From: Segatella copri
GTDB taxonomy: Bacteria > Bacteroidota > Bacteroidia > Bacteroidales > Bacteroidaceae
Assembly: GCF_002224675.1 (NCBI RefSeq)
Contig: NZ_NMPZ01000010.1
Span: 1-64,000 of the forward strand
Length of the DNA stretch: 64,000 bases
Direction: 5' to 3'
The notes under the pieces were generated by a model that did not search any database, was not told where the DNA came from, and saw only the letters and a program-made list of their open reading frames with translations. A program made the translations under genes and the position numbers. Position 1 is the first letter of the stretch. The number at the start of each line of letters is the position of its first letter. This document shows positions 31,197 to 40,340 of this stretch, piece by piece.

Positions 31197-31270
31197 GTTC
31201 TATTCATTTTTGATTTATGTTTTATAGTTTATGCATTCACATATTTTATATGATTGTCTATTCGCGGGTG

Positions 31271-31315
31271 CAAAGATACTTGTTTCATTTCAGATACACT
31301 TTGTCTCTTGTAACA
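31271..31315 (-). promoter_or_regulatory. xusA promoter with putative HTCS operator
   Basis: Read on the minus strand: TGTTACA (31315-31309), 6 nt, AAAGT (31302-31298), exactly 19 nt, TATCTTTG (31278-31271). It lies 75 nt upstream of the first xusA ATG. Spacing is identical to that at the GH5, second SusC and plus-strand GH43 promoters. Confidence 0.72.
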
Positions 31316-31327
31316 GATACTTTGTCG

Positions 31328-32752
31328 TTAATAACAAACTTTGTAAGAACGAGTCTTTCCGCCCTTTAACAATTGTTTTACTACATAAAGACCTTTTTCA
31401 GGTTTATTCACTTTTACACCAGCTATATTATAATAATAGGTGGCGATAACTTCTTCATCGTTCACATTCTGCTCAATTCCCGTATCCGTCTGTTTCATGT
31501 ACCATTCCTTGTACCAGTTCATGCAGGCATAGCCGCAGCACTCTTCAAAGAGTTTGTGCTTCTTGGCATTCTGGAAGCCCGGTATTACCTTGCCGGTCTT
31601 CAGATACTCGTCTATGTCATAATACTCCTGCGGATGGGTAAGGGTCATACCGATGTTGCCGTAATGGTCGTGCACAGCCTTCCATGCCATTCCCCATTTC
31701 GAGGTAGATGCCGTTGCCCAGCTGCCCAGGTTAGGCTGAGTCCACTGGCCCCACTCGTTGTAGTGACCTTCGCTCGCCTTGTCAGGATCTTCCGGACTCC
31801 AGTCTATCTCCGTTACTATGATAGGCTTCGTCTCTACCATCGGCACCTGACTCTTGAAGTTGCGGATAAAGGTATCGTGATTGCAGTTCTTGTCGGTCAT
31901 GTTGCCATACCAGCCGGAATATACATGTACGGCATACGAGAAATTATCCTCACTGTCGGTGATAGGATACTTGGCGTAGTTCTGATACTGGCTCTGATAG
32001 CCCGCACCCGGCACCCAGATGATGCCCTTGAAGCCCTGCGCGCGAATCTCGTCAACCACCGGCTGGAAGTAATCATGCAGTGCTTTATCCGAATTAGAGC
32101 CATCACTCAGATGAACCCTCACCGGCTCGTTGGCTAGTTCGATAGAGATAATACCCGAATTCTGCCGGATATACTCATCGGCAGCAAAGGCCTTCCATAT
32201 CGACTTCAGGTAGCTGTTGTACTTATCGCCTACGCTGATGTCGCCAGGACATACACCCGGTGGACGCACGATGACGTAGAGTCCGTGGGCGATGGCATCC
32301 TTAATTAATGGAATATAGAGTTTCTGGAGATAGAGGCGATAGCGCGCCATGTTGAATGCCGAGATATCGGCCTCGTTCTCTGCCTTCTTCGATGGATCGT
32401 TGGTCCAGCAGGGATCCATGTGCAGACGGAACACGGTGCAGTAAGCACCCTGCTCCTTGTCGGTGATGGCAGCAAACTGCTTGGAGAAATATTCCAGGCA
32501 AGGCTGGATGTCGGCTTCCGAATAGTCAGCCTTCCACTGTTGCCATCGCCAGCCGTTGAAGTAGCGGTTGGGCGTATCCATCACACCATGCAGCACCACG
32601 GTCTTGCCGTTGGCATCAACCAGATTCTTGCCTTCTACACGCAGAGCCGGCAAATTTCCGTCAGCTTGCGGGTCAGCCTGGCTGGCAGCCGCATTCCCCA
32701 CCATTGCAAACATCGCAAGAGCCAGGGATATGAAAAAAATCGTTCTGTTCAT
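31328..32752 (-). CDS. GH5-family glycoside hydrolase, secreted
   Basis: A 474-residue enzyme with a signal peptide (1-24) and a GH5 (beta/alpha)8 barrel (about 35-420). The acid/base is Glu209 in ELANEP and the nucleophile is Glu315 in IIVTEIDW; HVYSGWYG and the HMDP motif also fit GH5. The C-terminal roughly 40 residues (ATYYYNIAGVKVNKPEKGLY, then VVKQLLKGGKTRSYK) resemble the short beta C-terminal extension of many Prevotella secreted proteins, possibly a sorting domain. Specificity within GH5 is not certain; xylanase or other endo-glucanase activity is plausible from context. Its own promoter carries the xylan-type motif. Confidence 0.82.
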   Translation of the reverse strand: MNRTIFFISLALAMFAMVGNAAASQADPQADGNLPALRVEGKNLVDANGKTVVLHGVMDTPNRYFNGWRWQQWKADYSEADIQPCLEYFSKQFAAITDKEQGAYCTVFRLHMDPCWTNDPSKKAENEADISAFNMARYRLYLQKLYIPLIKDAIAHGLYVIVRPPGVCPGDISVGDKYNSYLKSIWKAFAADEYIRQNSGIISIELANEPVRVHLSDGSNSDKALHDYFQPVVDEIRAQGFKGIIWVPGAGYQSQYQNYAKYPITDSEDNFSYAVHVYSGWYGNMTDKNCNHDTFIRNFKSQVPMVETKPIIVTEIDWSPEDPDKASEGHYNEWGQWTQPNLGSWATASTSKWGMAWKAVHDHYGNIGMTLTHPQEYYDIDEYLKTGKVIPGFQNAKKHKLFEECCGYACMNWYKEWYMKQTDTGIEQNVNDEEVIATYYYNIAGVKVNKPEKGLYVVKQLLKGGKTRSYKVCY

Positions 32753-33071
32753 GTTATTTTATTTTTAGATTTTATCACTTTTCCAAATTGTCAATTAATT
32801 ATTAAGCCCGAAAAACAATCTCAGTTACCTTTAAAGAGAATGGCGCGTATCCCTACGCACCATTCCTAGAAAACCAATTAATCATGATCTTTTCAATCAT
32901 AAATATGTTCATTTTTAAATTGAACTCAAATCCAATCAACCTAATTTTCTTAAAAAAACATCAAACTAACTAAAACCATTCTAACTAAAATCATTCAAAA
33001 AACTGCTGTTTCGCATATTTCATAATAAACATAACCTAATGCCAATGCAAAATTGACTTTTTTTGATGGTG

Positions 33072-33116
33072 CAAAGGTATCAGAAAATCGAGAAACAGGC
33101 TTTATCCTGCGTAACC
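33072..33116 (-). promoter_or_regulatory. GH5 promoter with putative HTCS operator
   Basis: Read on the minus strand: GGTTACG (33116-33110), 6 nt, AAAGC (33103-33099), exactly 19 nt, TACCTTTG (33079-33072). This implies a leader of roughly 310 nt before the GH5 ATG. Confidence 0.65.
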
Positions 33117-33150
33117 GATAGTTTATGAAGAGTTTAGTCGTGCAACATAT

Positions 33151-33168
33151 ACTTTCCGTCATGTAACA
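33151..33168. promoter_or_regulatory. Additional operator-like element
   Basis: ACTTT, six bases, TGTAACA on the plus strand is the exact xusA-type element (TGTTACA-6 nt-AAAGT on minus). It lies 35 nt upstream of the GH5 operator and about 90 nt upstream of the regulator -7 box, with no TAnnTTTG at 19 nt. It could be an auxiliary or autoregulatory site. Confidence 0.5.
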
Positions 33169-33233
33169 TCACCCGATAATGAACACCAAAAGGCATATTA
33201 TTTGTTTCCTGTAATCAAAAAAAGAAAGAATTA

Positions 33234-33265
33234 TTGGGATATTCCAACTAAAAATTGTACTTTTG
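33234..33265 (+). promoter_or_regulatory. Promoter of the hybrid regulator gene
   Basis: TTG (33234-33236), 21 nt, TACTTTTG (33258-33265) fits the Bacteroidota -33/-7 consensus. It lies 37 nt before the ATG. It lacks the TGTTACA-type element at the fixed distance, so expression is probably basal. Confidence 0.6.
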
Positions 33266-33302
33266 CAAGCAGAAAATAACAGTATAAATACAAACAAGAA
33301 AC

Positions 33303-36300
33303 ATGAAAACTATAAGCCAATTAATCATCACGATGATGATTTGCCTCTTCTCCATCCAGGCATGGGCACAGAGCGGCAAACTCTTCAACACGGACAATCA
33401 GCTCTCGAGCAACCTCGCCACGCAGGTGTTCCAGGACAAGAGCGGATTCATCTGGATAGCCACCCGCAACGGTTTGAACAACTATGATGGTTACCACATC
33501 AACGTAATAAAGAAGGATATGTCAAATTTTTTAGGTCTCAACAGCAACTACATCATTAGCCTTGCTCAAGACGAGAAGGAACATATCCTGCTAGGTACCA
33601 ACAACTCTCTATTGGAATTTACGGGAAGCGAATTCCTAAAAATCCCTATGCTCGATTCCAAAGGCGAAGAACTCGCCACCTACGTAAAGCAGGTATATCC
33701 CCTAAAGAATAAAGACGTAGCCGTGGCTACATCCGGTTATGGCATCATGATTAAGAAGAAAGATGCCCAGGAATGCCATGCCATGAAGGGAGAGGTGGAA
33801 AAACTGAAATATATCCACAAACTCCTGGAAGATAAACGGGGCAGACTCTGGATCATCACCGAAGACGGAAAACTCTACCGCAAGGAAACAAACGGTAGAG
33901 TCACCTCCCACTTTGCCGGTACCGAAGGCGTGGACGCACAGGATATCCAGCAGGACGCCCTGGGCAACATCTATCTCGCCAGCAAGAACCAGGGCGTACA
34001 TCTGCTCAGGGCAGGAAGCAACGTCTTTACCCGAATCAGCTGCATCGGAAACCTGCCCATCGACAACATCTATATCAGCCGCAACAACAAGCTCTATATC
34101 GGCTGCGACGGACTGGGCATCTATGTATATGACCCTCAGACCGGATTCCTGCAGGATAACCCTCTCTTCAGCCGACTGGTGAACCTGGCCAAGAGCAAGG
34201 TAACCAGCATCATAGAAGACTATCAGGGCAACATCTGGGTGAGCATGCTGCAGAAAGGTGTGTTCATGCAGAGCAACATACAGAACGACTTCAACTATAT
34301 GGGCTTCCGCCTGGGCAACCGCAACGTGATTGGCGAAAACTGCGTTACCAGCCTCTGCATCAACCAGGGCAACCAGGTGTGGGTGGGTACCGACAAGGAT
34401 GGCCTATACCTATTTAATATAGCAACCCGCAGCGTAGAGGGGCATTTCCTGAACCAGAACACCGTGCTCACCCTCTGTAAGGACCAGCAGGGCAGAACTT
34501 GGGTGGGAACCTATACCGACGGTCTGGGCTATATGGATGCAGCCGGAAGCTTCCACCCTGTTGATTTGGGCATCAGCAAGTCGGTGGGCATCTTAGATAT
34601 CAAGCAAGACCCACAGGGCAACATCTGGATAGCCACCATGGGCAAAGGTCTCTTCTGCCTGCAGAAAGACGGAAGCCGAAGAAACTACAAGGCTAAATAT
34701 GGTGCAGATAACAACCTCAAGGTCAACAGCCTGCCCAACGATTACCTCATCAAGATGGCCTTATCAAAGGATGGCAACCACGTGTATATAGCCACCTCTG
34801 TGGGACTGGCGTGCCTCGACCGCAAGCGAAACAGCTGGGTTTCCACCTTCAAGGGCGTCAACTGCCTGAACAAGAACAGTTTTTCGCACTGCGTGTTTGT
34901 AGATAGCAAAGACCACGTATGGTATGGCACCGAGGATGGAGCCTTCTGCTTCGACTTCAGGAAAGGCATCAAGCCAAAACTGTATACCACAGCCAACGGA
35001 CTCACCGACAACAGCGTGGCAAGCATTACCGAGGACTACCAGGGCAATATATGGTTAGGAACCATCAAGGGACTCAACAAACTGGCTCTCAAGAGCGGAA
35101 CAATCACCAATTTCTATGCTGAAAGCGGACTGCAGAGTAACGAGTTCAGCGACGCTTCCGTATGCACCACACAGGATGGAAAAACCATCCTGATGGGCGG
35201 TTCGGGCGGACTCAACTGGTTCCAGGCAGACCAAGTAAGACAGCACCCATGGCAGGCAAAGGTAGTTATCTCGGGTTTCATCTTGAACAACAAGATGGTG
35301 ACTCCGGGCATGAAGTCGGGCAGCTATACCATCACGGACAACTGGTCAACCTTTTCCCGTGATTTCCAGCTTTCTCACGAAGACAACACCTTTACCCTGC
35401 AGCTCTCTACCCTCACCTATAATGATGTGGAGCAGATAAGCTATGTGTACAGCATCAACGGCGATGCCTGGCGCACCGTGCCAGCCGGACAGAACGAACT
35501 TGCCTTCTCTCACATGGCTCCAGGCAGATACAAATACCGCATCAAGGCCATCTGCAACGGCTACGAAACACCGGTGAAGGAGTTCACCATCATCGTTCAC
35601 CCAGCTTGGTATGCCAGCATCTGGGCAAAGCTCTTCTATCTGCTGCTCCTCATAGCAGCCATCATGCTCTACCTGCGCCACCGCAAGCGCCAGATGGAAG
35701 ACCAGCTCATCCTGCAGCAGCACATCCACGCCGAAGAGATGGGCGAGGCGAAGATCAAGTTCTTCATGAACATCAGCCACGAAATCCGTACGCCATTGAC
35801 ACTGATTATCACCCCATTGCTCTCCCTGATCAAGGAAGACAAGGAGCCTCATCGTCAAGGCATCTACGAGATTATCCGAAAGAACTCGGAACGTATCCTT
35901 CACCTCATCAACCAGATGATGGACCTCAGAAAGATTGACAAGGGACAGATGGTAATGCGTATGTGCAAGACCGATATGGTTTCGTTCATCAATGAAGAAT
36001 ACGACCTTTTCAAGCAGCAAGCCATTGCCAAGAGCATCGACTTCGAATATCAGCATGACTGCGAAGAGCTTCCAGTATGGATAGACCGCAACAACTTCGA
36101 CAAGGTGATAATTAACACCCTCTCGAATGCCTTCAAGTTTACTCCTACGGCAGGCCACATCCTCCTCTCGCTCACCCACACCGACCACCATGCCTACATA
36201 AGCATCAAGGACAGTGGCATCGGTATTCCAAAAGATAAGCTGGAAACCATTTTCCAGCGCTTCTACCAGACCCCTGCCGACCCTAACGAACGCAACGTCG

Positions 36301-37373
36301 GTACGGGCATCGGTCTCGACCTCACCCGCTCGCTCGTAGAACTGCACTACGGCACCATCTCTGCCCGCAACAACGAGGGCGAAAAGGGAAGCAAGTTTGA
36401 GCACGGAAGCGAGTTCATCATCCGCATTCCATTGGGCAAGGATCATCTCAAACCAGAAGAGATCATCGAGGAAGAAGAGATGAAGAAAGAGCAGAATAAT
36501 GAACTTGCTGAAGCAGAACAGGAAGAACAGCTGGCTGAAAACAATGACCAACCAGCCAAAACCTTGAACAATTCCGATACTACCCCAGCCTCTGCCAAGG
36601 GAGCCAAGGCAGAAATCGTGATTGTGGAAGACGAAGAGGATATTCAGGAATACCTGAAAGCACAGCTCTCCAGCGACTTCAAGATTCGCACATACCCTAA
36701 CGGAAAGGTGGCGCTGAACGAGATTCTGAAGAATAAGCCAGACCTTGTCATCAGCGACATCATGATGCCGGAAATGGATGGAACCACCCTCTGCGCCAAG
36801 CTGAAATCAAACATCAACACCAACGATGAGCCTATCATCCTGCTCACTGCCAAGAGTAGAGAGGAAGACCAGCTGGAAGGATTGCAGACCGGTGCCGATG
36901 CCTACATCCTGAAGCCGTTCAACATGGACATTCTGCACCGCAACATCATCAACCTGCTCACCGTGCGCCGCACTTTGCGCAATAAGTTTACGGGCAATGA
37001 AAGCCAGAATCACCAGGTAGAGCAGATAGAAATGCAGACACCTGACAATTCCCTGATGCAACGGGTGATGGAGGTTATCAACGAAAACATCAACGATTCC
37101 GACCTGAGTGTGGACATGATAGCACAGAAGGTGGGCATCAGTCGTGTACACCTGCACCGCAAGATGAAGGAGCTGACCAATCAGACGCCACACAGCTTCA
37201 TCCGCAACATCCGTCTGCAGCAGGCAGCCAAATTGCTCAAGGATGGCAAGCAAAGCATCACAGAAGTGATGTACGCTTGCGGTTTCTCCAATTCCGCAAG
37301 TTTCAGCACCATGTTCAAGAACCTCTATGGCTGTTCACCTAGAGAATACATGCAGAATGCCATGAAGAAATAA
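33303..37373 (+). CDS. Hybrid two-component system sensor/regulator of xylan genes (XynR-like)
   Basis: A 1356-residue one-protein signalling system. It has a signal peptide (1-23), two Reg_prop beta-propellers (about 30-660, repeated GxIWIAT/GTxxGL blades), a Y_Y_Y domain (about 690-770), a membrane helix (about 776-795), HisKA with His826 in NISHEIRTPL, HATPase_c (SNAFKFTP, DSGIGIPKDKLE, GTGIGLDLTRSLV), a receiver domain with Asp1152 in SDIMMPEMDG, and a C-terminal AraC HTH (about 1255-1350). The periplasmic propeller would bind xylan oligosaccharides; the AraC domain would activate the flanking genes. Position between GH5/xus and GH43 supports this. No domain is missing. Confidence 0.93.
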   Translation: MKTISQLIITMMICLFSIQAWAQSGKLFNTDNQLSSNLATQVFQDKSGFIWIATRNGLNNYDGYHINVIKKDMSNFLGLNSNYIISLAQDEKEHILLGTNNSLLEFTGSEFLKIPMLDSKGEELATYVKQVYPLKNKDVAVATSGYGIMIKKKDAQECHAMKGEVEKLKYIHKLLEDKRGRLWIITEDGKLYRKETNGRVTSHFAGTEGVDAQDIQQDALGNIYLASKNQGVHLLRAGSNVFTRISCIGNLPIDNIYISRNNKLYIGCDGLGIYVYDPQTGFLQDNPLFSRLVNLAKSKVTSIIEDYQGNIWVSMLQKGVFMQSNIQNDFNYMGFRLGNRNVIGENCVTSLCINQGNQVWVGTDKDGLYLFNIATRSVEGHFLNQNTVLTLCKDQQGRTWVGTYTDGLGYMDAAGSFHPVDLGISKSVGILDIKQDPQGNIWIATMGKGLFCLQKDGSRRNYKAKYGADNNLKVNSLPNDYLIKMALSKDGNHVYIATSVGLACLDRKRNSWVSTFKGVNCLNKNSFSHCVFVDSKDHVWYGTEDGAFCFDFRKGIKPKLYTTANGLTDNSVASITEDYQGNIWLGTIKGLNKLALKSGTITNFYAESGLQSNEFSDASVCTTQDGKTILMGGSGGLNWFQADQVRQHPWQAKVVISGFILNNKMVTPGMKSGSYTITDNWSTFSRDFQLSHEDNTFTLQLSTLTYNDVEQISYVYSINGDAWRTVPAGQNELAFSHMAPGRYKYRIKAICNGYETPVKEFTIIVHPAWYASIWAKLFYLLLLIAAIMLYLRHRKRQMEDQLILQQHIHAEEMGEAKIKFFMNISHEIRTPLTLIITPLLSLIKEDKEPHRQGIYEIIRKNSERILHLINQMMDLRKIDKGQMVMRMCKTDMVSFINEEYDLFKQQAIAKSIDFEYQHDCEELPVWIDRNNFDKVIINTLSNAFKFTPTAGHILLSLTHTDHHAYISIKDSGIGIPKDKLETIFQRFYQTPADPNERNVGTGIGLDLTRSLVELHYGTISARNNEGEKGSKFEHGSEFIIRIPLGKDHLKPEEIIEEEEMKKEQNNELAEAEQEEQLAENNDQPAKTLNNSDTTPASAKGAKAEIVIVEDEEDIQEYLKAQLSSDFKIRTYPNGKVALNEILKNKPDLVISDIMMPEMDGTTLCAKLKSNINTNDEPIILLTAKSREEDQLEGLQTGADAYILKPFNMDILHRNIINLLTVRRTLRNKFTGNESQNHQVEQIEMQTPDNSLMQRVMEVINENINDSDLSVDMIAQKVGISRVHLHRKMKELTNQTPHSFIRNIRLQQAAKLLKDGKQSITEVMYACGFSNSASFSTMFKNLYGCSPREYMQNAMKK

Positions 37374-37442
37374 AGATGATACACAATAGAAAAAAGAATA
37401 TGTAACAAAAACAAAGCTTTATGAAACTTTGAAAAAAGTCTT

Positions 37443-37487
37443 GGTTACATTTCACAATGAAAGATTGCAAATAAAGCCGTAACTTTG
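37443..37487 (+). promoter_or_regulatory. GH43 promoter with putative HTCS operator
   Basis: GGTTACA (37443-37449), 6 nt, AATGA (37456-37460, the most divergent copy), exactly 19 nt, TAACTTTG (37480-37487). It is the plus-strand member of the four-promoter set and is followed at once by a leader hairpin. Confidence 0.65.
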
Positions 37488-37540
37488 CAGCGGAAAAACC
37501 AGTATGGATTCTCATCCCTGGCTTTCCGCTGCATTTTTTT
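37487..37540 (+). terminator. Leader hairpin with T-tract before GH43 (attenuator candidate)
   Basis: GCAGCGGAAA (37487-37496) pairs with TTTCCGCTGC (37523-37532). An inner CCAG/CTGG stem is added, and ATTTTTTT follows. It lies between the -7 box and the ATG at 37577, so RNA starting a few bases after the -7 box would run straight into it. It looks like an intrinsic terminator within the 5' leader, or the end of a very short RNA. Confidence 0.65.
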
Positions 37541-37576
37541 ATCTTATTGTATAATCTTTAAAAATCAACTATCATA

Positions 37577-39247
37577 ATGAAGAAATTAGCAATCTTATCG
37601 CTTTCGATGATGCTTGCTGCAGGAGCGCAGGCACAGACAGCAGACTTCGACTACTTCAAGTATGCCGGCAATGATGCCCGATTCAATGTCCAGATAGACA
37701 AGACGCATCAGTACTACAACCCAATATTGGCAGGATTCTATCCCGACCCATCTCTCTGCCGCGTAGGTGACACCTATTATCTGGTGAATTCTTCCTTCAC
37801 CTTCTTCCCTGGTGTGCCTCTCTCTACCAGCAAGGATTTGGTAAACTGGACTCCTGCCGGTCATGTGCTCACCCGCCAATCGCAGGTGCCCCTGAAGGGT
37901 CAGCAAGTATCAGCCGGTATCTTCGCACCAGCCATCAGCTACAACAAGAAGAACAAGACCTTCTATATGATTACCACCAACGTGGGAGCCGGAAACTTCT
38001 TCGTCAAGTCCAAGGATCCATCCAAGGGTTGGAGCGAACCTATCTATCTGAAGAAGATTGACGGCATTGACCCTAGCTTTTTCTTCGATGACAACGGAAA
38101 GGGATATATCGTGCATAACGGTCCAGTAGTTGGTGGTGCCGACTATGAGGGTCAGCGTGCCATCCGCTGCTTCGAATTCGACGTAAAGGGCGACAGCATC
38201 AAGGGCGACTTCAAGGAGATTTTGCGTGGCGGAACCCATGTAGAGGCTCGTCCTATCTGGATTGAAGGTCCTCATCTCTTCAAGAAGGGCAAGTTCTATT
38301 ATCTGATGTGTGCAGAAGGTGGTACAGGCGGTTGGCATAGCGAGGTGATTCTCCGCGCCAAGAATCCAATGGGTCCTTGGGAGGAATGCCCTAACAACCC
38401 TATCCTCACCCAACGCACAGGCTTGGATCCAAACCGCAAGGACCCCGTATCCAGTGCTGGTCATGCAGACATAGTAGAAGATGGAAAGGGTAACTGGTGG
38501 GCAGTGTTCCTGGCTTGCCGCCCTTACGAGGAAGATATGTACAACACAGGTCGCGACACCTATCTCCTGCCGGTAAAATGGAAAAACGGATGGCCAGAGA
38601 TTCTCGCCAAGAACACCCCTATTTCTACGGTAGGCGAAAAGGCTGGTTTGAAGCCAGCCGGGAAGAACGAATTCTCGGGCAACTTCAGCTATGTGGATAA
38701 CTTCGATGCAGCCGACAACGGCATTGGTCTGAAGGATTTGAACCCACGCTGGATGTTCCTCCGCGACTTTACAGATTGCTATAAGGTAGAAAACGGCAAA
38801 TTGAAGTTCAATCTCCTGCCGGGCAATATCTACAAGCGTGAACCTATGTCAGCCATCTGGGCACGTCAGCAGCACGGAACTTTCACTGCCGAGACAGAAA
38901 TCAACTTCACTCCTCGCAACGACAAGGAGATAGCAGGTTTGGCACTTCTCCAGAAGGAAGACCACAACTTTGTACTGGGCAAGACCATGAAGAAGGACAA
39001 GCTGATGATTACCCTGACCCGTGCCGAGAAGAACAACGCCACTATCGCCTCAGCTCCTATCAAGGCAGGCAAACTGAAGCTGAAGATTGAAGGTCATGAT
39101 AGATATTACGATTTCTATTATGCAGAGGAAGGTGGCGACTGGCAGCTGCTCGCCAAAGGCGTTGATGCCAGCAACCTGAGCACCCAGAAGAGCGGTGGCT
39201 TCATCGGTGCCTGCATCGGACTCTATGCTTCTTCCAACAAGGAATAA
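37577..39247 (+). CDS. GH43 beta-xylosidase/arabinofuranosidase (GH43_12-like)
   Basis: A 556-residue secreted enzyme. The signal peptide ends near AGAQAQ. The GH43 propeller (about 45-350) carries YYNPILAGFYPDPSLCRV (base Asp57), IDGIDPSFFFDD (Asp) and IWIEGPHLFKK (Glu acid). A C-terminal concanavalin-like GH43_C2 domain (about 365-556: DNFDAADNG, WARQQHGTFTAETEI, GLALLQKEDHNF) completes the fold and often shapes the active site. It should release xylose or arabinose from xylo-oligosaccharides. It is monocistronic and lies downstream of the regulator, with its own regulated promoter and leader hairpin. Confidence 0.88.
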   Translation: MKKLAILSLSMMLAAGAQAQTADFDYFKYAGNDARFNVQIDKTHQYYNPILAGFYPDPSLCRVGDTYYLVNSSFTFFPGVPLSTSKDLVNWTPAGHVLTRQSQVPLKGQQVSAGIFAPAISYNKKNKTFYMITTNVGAGNFFVKSKDPSKGWSEPIYLKKIDGIDPSFFFDDNGKGYIVHNGPVVGGADYEGQRAIRCFEFDVKGDSIKGDFKEILRGGTHVEARPIWIEGPHLFKKGKFYYLMCAEGGTGGWHSEVILRAKNPMGPWEECPNNPILTQRTGLDPNRKDPVSSAGHADIVEDGKGNWWAVFLACRPYEEDMYNTGRDTYLLPVKWKNGWPEILAKNTPISTVGEKAGLKPAGKNEFSGNFSYVDNFDAADNGIGLKDLNPRWMFLRDFTDCYKVENGKLKFNLLPGNIYKREPMSAIWARQQHGTFTAETEINFTPRNDKEIAGLALLQKEDHNFVLGKTMKKDKLMITLTRAEKNNATIASAPIKAGKLKLKIEGHDRYYDFYYAEEGGDWQLLAKGVDASNLSTQKSGGFIGACIGLYASSNKE

Positions 39248-39302
39248 GAACTTTTAAATATCAAAATAGAAAAAACTCCTTGAAGAAAGGTATAAAACAA
39301 AA

Positions 39303-39329
39303 AAAGGCTCCTCGCAATGAGGAGCCTTT
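39303..39329. terminator. Convergent bidirectional terminator
   Basis: AAAGGCTCCTC, loop GCAAT, GAGGAGCCTTT: an 11-bp perfect stem between the GH43 gene (plus) and the nucleotidase gene (minus). A/T runs flank both sides. Confidence 0.88.
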
Positions 39330-39357
39330 CTTGTTTTATACCTTCCTTCGGGGAGTC

Positions 39358-40272
39358 TTATTTATTCTTCACAATATCCAATGTCATTTTGCCGACCCAG
39401 ATGGCGCCCTTGCCATTCTGATCTACAGGCACCTGCTTGCCATCGAGATCTGTTCTGTACTTCAGCGTCTGGAAGAGGCTGTGACTGTGACCTCCCAATA
39501 CCAGGTCGATATTGCGGGATGCGGCAATCACCTCGGTATCATCCGTGCCGTCTATATTCCAGCCCAGATGAGAGATGCAGATGATGACATCACACTTCTC
39601 CTTCTTCTTCAGGATCTCTGTCATCTCGTTCGCCTTCTGGATAGGATCCAGGTACTGGATGCAACCGTAGTTCTTCTCAATCACCAAGCCGGCAAGCTGC
39701 GGAGCCAGTCCGAAGACGCCAATCTTGAGTCCCTTGCGATGCAATATCACGTATGGCTTCACAATATCCGCCAGCTCAGTGCCGGTGAAATCGTAGTTGG
39801 CACAAACGATCGGGAACTTTGCCATCTTGAAGAGACGCACCATATTGTCCATGCCGTAATCAAACTCATGGTTTCCGATGGTGGCTGCATCATACTTCAT
39901 CTCGTTCATTAATCCCACTTCTACATCCCCCTTGAAGAGCGAATAGTAAGGAGATCCCTGAGAGAAATCGCCACTGTCGAAGAGCAGAAGATCTGGATTC
40001 AGACTGCGCTCCTGCTTGATCATTGCCACACGGCGGAGGTAGCCTCCACGGTTTGCTATGGCTGTATCTGCGAGATTCGGATTGTAAGGAATCACGCAGG
40101 AATGGGTATCGTTGGTATGAAGCACCACGAGCTGCTTCACTACCTTTGGAGTCTTCTGCGCCTTTGCCTCCTTCTTGACCTTTGAATCCTTCAGGACTTT
40201 AGCCTGTACTGTTGCCGGCTGCAGCGTGAATGATGCCAGCGCCAGCGCTATATATAATAATGTATGTTTCAT
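39358..40272 (-). CDS. 5'-nucleotidase N-terminal metallophosphatase domain, stand-alone
   Basis: A 304-residue secreted calcineurin-like phosphoesterase of the CD73/UshA N-terminal type. It has a signal peptide (ends near VQAK), a Lys-rich linker, and the metal motifs HTNDTHS, FDSGDFSQG, GNHEFDYG, ICISHLGW and GGHSHSL. In most bacteria this domain is followed by a substrate-specificity domain in one chain; here the C-terminal domain is a separate gene just upstream (40341-41117). Likely hydrolyses nucleotides or other phosphate esters in the periplasm together with it. Confidence 0.85.
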   Translation of the reverse strand: MKHTLLYIALALASFTLQPATVQAKVLKDSKVKKEAKAQKTPKVVKQLVVLHTNDTHSCVIPYNPNLADTAIANRGGYLRRVAMIKQERSLNPDLLLFDSGDFSQGSPYYSLFKGDVEVGLMNEMKYDAATIGNHEFDYGMDNMVRLFKMAKFPIVCANYDFTGTELADIVKPYVILHRKGLKIGVFGLAPQLAGLVIEKNYGCIQYLDPIQKANEMTEILKKKEKCDVIICISHLGWNIDGTDDTEVIAASRNIDLVLGGHSHSLFQTLKYRTDLDGKQVPVDQNGKGAIWVGKMTLDIVKNK

Positions 40273-40304
40273 TTCTGTACTTATTTAGTTAGTCTATCTG
40301 CTTG

Positions 40305-40325
40305 CCGGGGATTGCAAATCCCCGG
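40305..40325. repeat. GC-rich hairpin between the two nucleotidase halves
   Basis: CCGGGGATT, loop GCA, AATCCCCGG: a perfect 9-bp stem in the 68-nt gap. No T-tract follows, so it is more likely an mRNA-stability or processing element than a terminator. Confidence 0.55.
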
Positions 40326-40340
40326 AAACCTTCGTTCCCC

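Larger units (their letters stand above)
32753..33302. other. Divergent regulatory region between GH5 and the hybrid regulator
   Basis: There is no gene in this 550-bp gap. It holds the GH5 promoter (33072-33116), a second operator-like element ACTTT-6 nt-TGTAACA (33151-33168) with no -7 box at the fixed distance, and the regulator promoter (33234-33265). An imperfect hairpin (AATGG at 32839, CCATT at 32864, inner GCGTA/TACGC) lies in the 320-nt GH5 leader. Confidence 0.6.

Noticed and set aside
35346..36551. 401-residue reading frame antisense to the hybrid regulator
   Set aside because: Antisense shadow of the well-supported histidine kinase region; composition reflects the reverse of biased codons.
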